Positions 63,869 to 64,000 of a stretch of DNA of 64,000 nucleotides are shown here, one piece after another; positions within the stretch are counted from its first letter, which is position 1, and each line of letters begins with the position of its first letter. Where the stretch lies: contig NC_079378.1 in assembly GCF_021018895.1 (NCBI RefSeq), forward strand, positions 9,855,501 to 9,919,500, read 5' to 3'. The notes under the pieces are model-generated. The model was not told where the DNA came from, did no database searches, and was given only the letters and a program-made list of their open reading frames with translations. Source of the DNA: Seriola aureovittata. Lineage: Eukaryota; Chordata; Actinopteri; Carangiformes; Carangidae. A program made the position numbers and the translations under genes.

Positions 63869-64000
63869 TGAGTGTGTGAGAGAGAGTGATTGTGCATATG
63901 TATATGTGTTGTCGAGTGTTTACGCCCTGATGCGCTTGCTGTTGTCCCGTAAAACCAATTTACCAACATACCTCGTCTCTGCAGACCATAATCACACAGG

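Larger units (their letters stand above)
60658..64000. other. Intronic block: purine-rich tract and TGCG microsatellite
   Basis: 61610-61915 is purine-rich; a short A-rich stretch is at about 62121-62240; (AC)n at 63260-63278 and (TGCG)n at 63819-63868. Open frames in the purine-rich part (for example 61594-61827) are low-complexity and not convincing. No exon seen. Confidence 0.45.

Overview
The window looks like ray-finned fish (teleost, probably percomorph) nuclear DNA. It has a spliced vertebrate gene, many very long CA/GT microsatellites, A+T-rich non-coding sequence, and fragments of dispersed repeats that I recognise from teleost genomes (LINE pieces, hAT-like and Harbinger-like MITEs, SINE-like relics). 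There is no operon structure, prokaryotic gene density, CRISPR array or tRNA/rRNA gene that I can support.

Only one protein-coding segment can be identified with confidence: the last coding exon of kctd16 on the minus strand (5688-6151, 153 residues plus two bases of a split codon). It encodes the C-terminal (H2) part of KCTD16, a GABA-B receptor auxiliary subunit. A good splice acceptor (polypyrimidine tract, AG, branch-point-like CTAAT) adjoins it at 6152-6191. To its left (1-5687) lie the 3' UTR and downstream flank; the real transcript end is not resolved. To its right, no BTB/H1-encoding exon appears up to 64000, so essentially all of 6152-64000 should be one intron of at least 57.8 kb.

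Layout of the intron: 6.2-10.6 kb, unique sequence with conserved-element-like stretches and one (AC)n; 10.6-10.9 kb, SINE-like relic; 11-19 kb, unique sequence, microsatellites and pyrimidine-rich tracts; 18.8-20.0 kb, a Harbinger-like end, a complete hAT-like MITE and another repeat fragment; 22.1-23.2 kb, a cluster of dinucleotide tracts in both orientations; 25.1-26.0 kb, a LINE eroded by internal deletions; 27.1-27.3 kb, a 25-G run and (CAT)n; 29.0 and 34.4 kb, two copies of one dispersed repeat; 30.7-31.1 kb, a repeat with an internal duplication; 40.4 kb, another relic; 46.7-48.75 kb, purine-rich DNA and two very long (GT)n arrays; 50.65-51.68 kb, a cluster of inverted repeats including a 626-bp MITE and a near-perfect 45-bp hairpin; 56.2-58.2 kb, adjoining repeat relics; 60.4 kb, a LINE 3' end.

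I found no clear new biological system. The most interesting non-genic signals are the 45-bp hairpin at 51634, a possible excess of POU octamers (ATGCAAAT) including local clusters, opposed GT/AC tracts that could fold the pre-mRNA, and several candidate conserved non-coding elements. All of these need comparative or computational tests.
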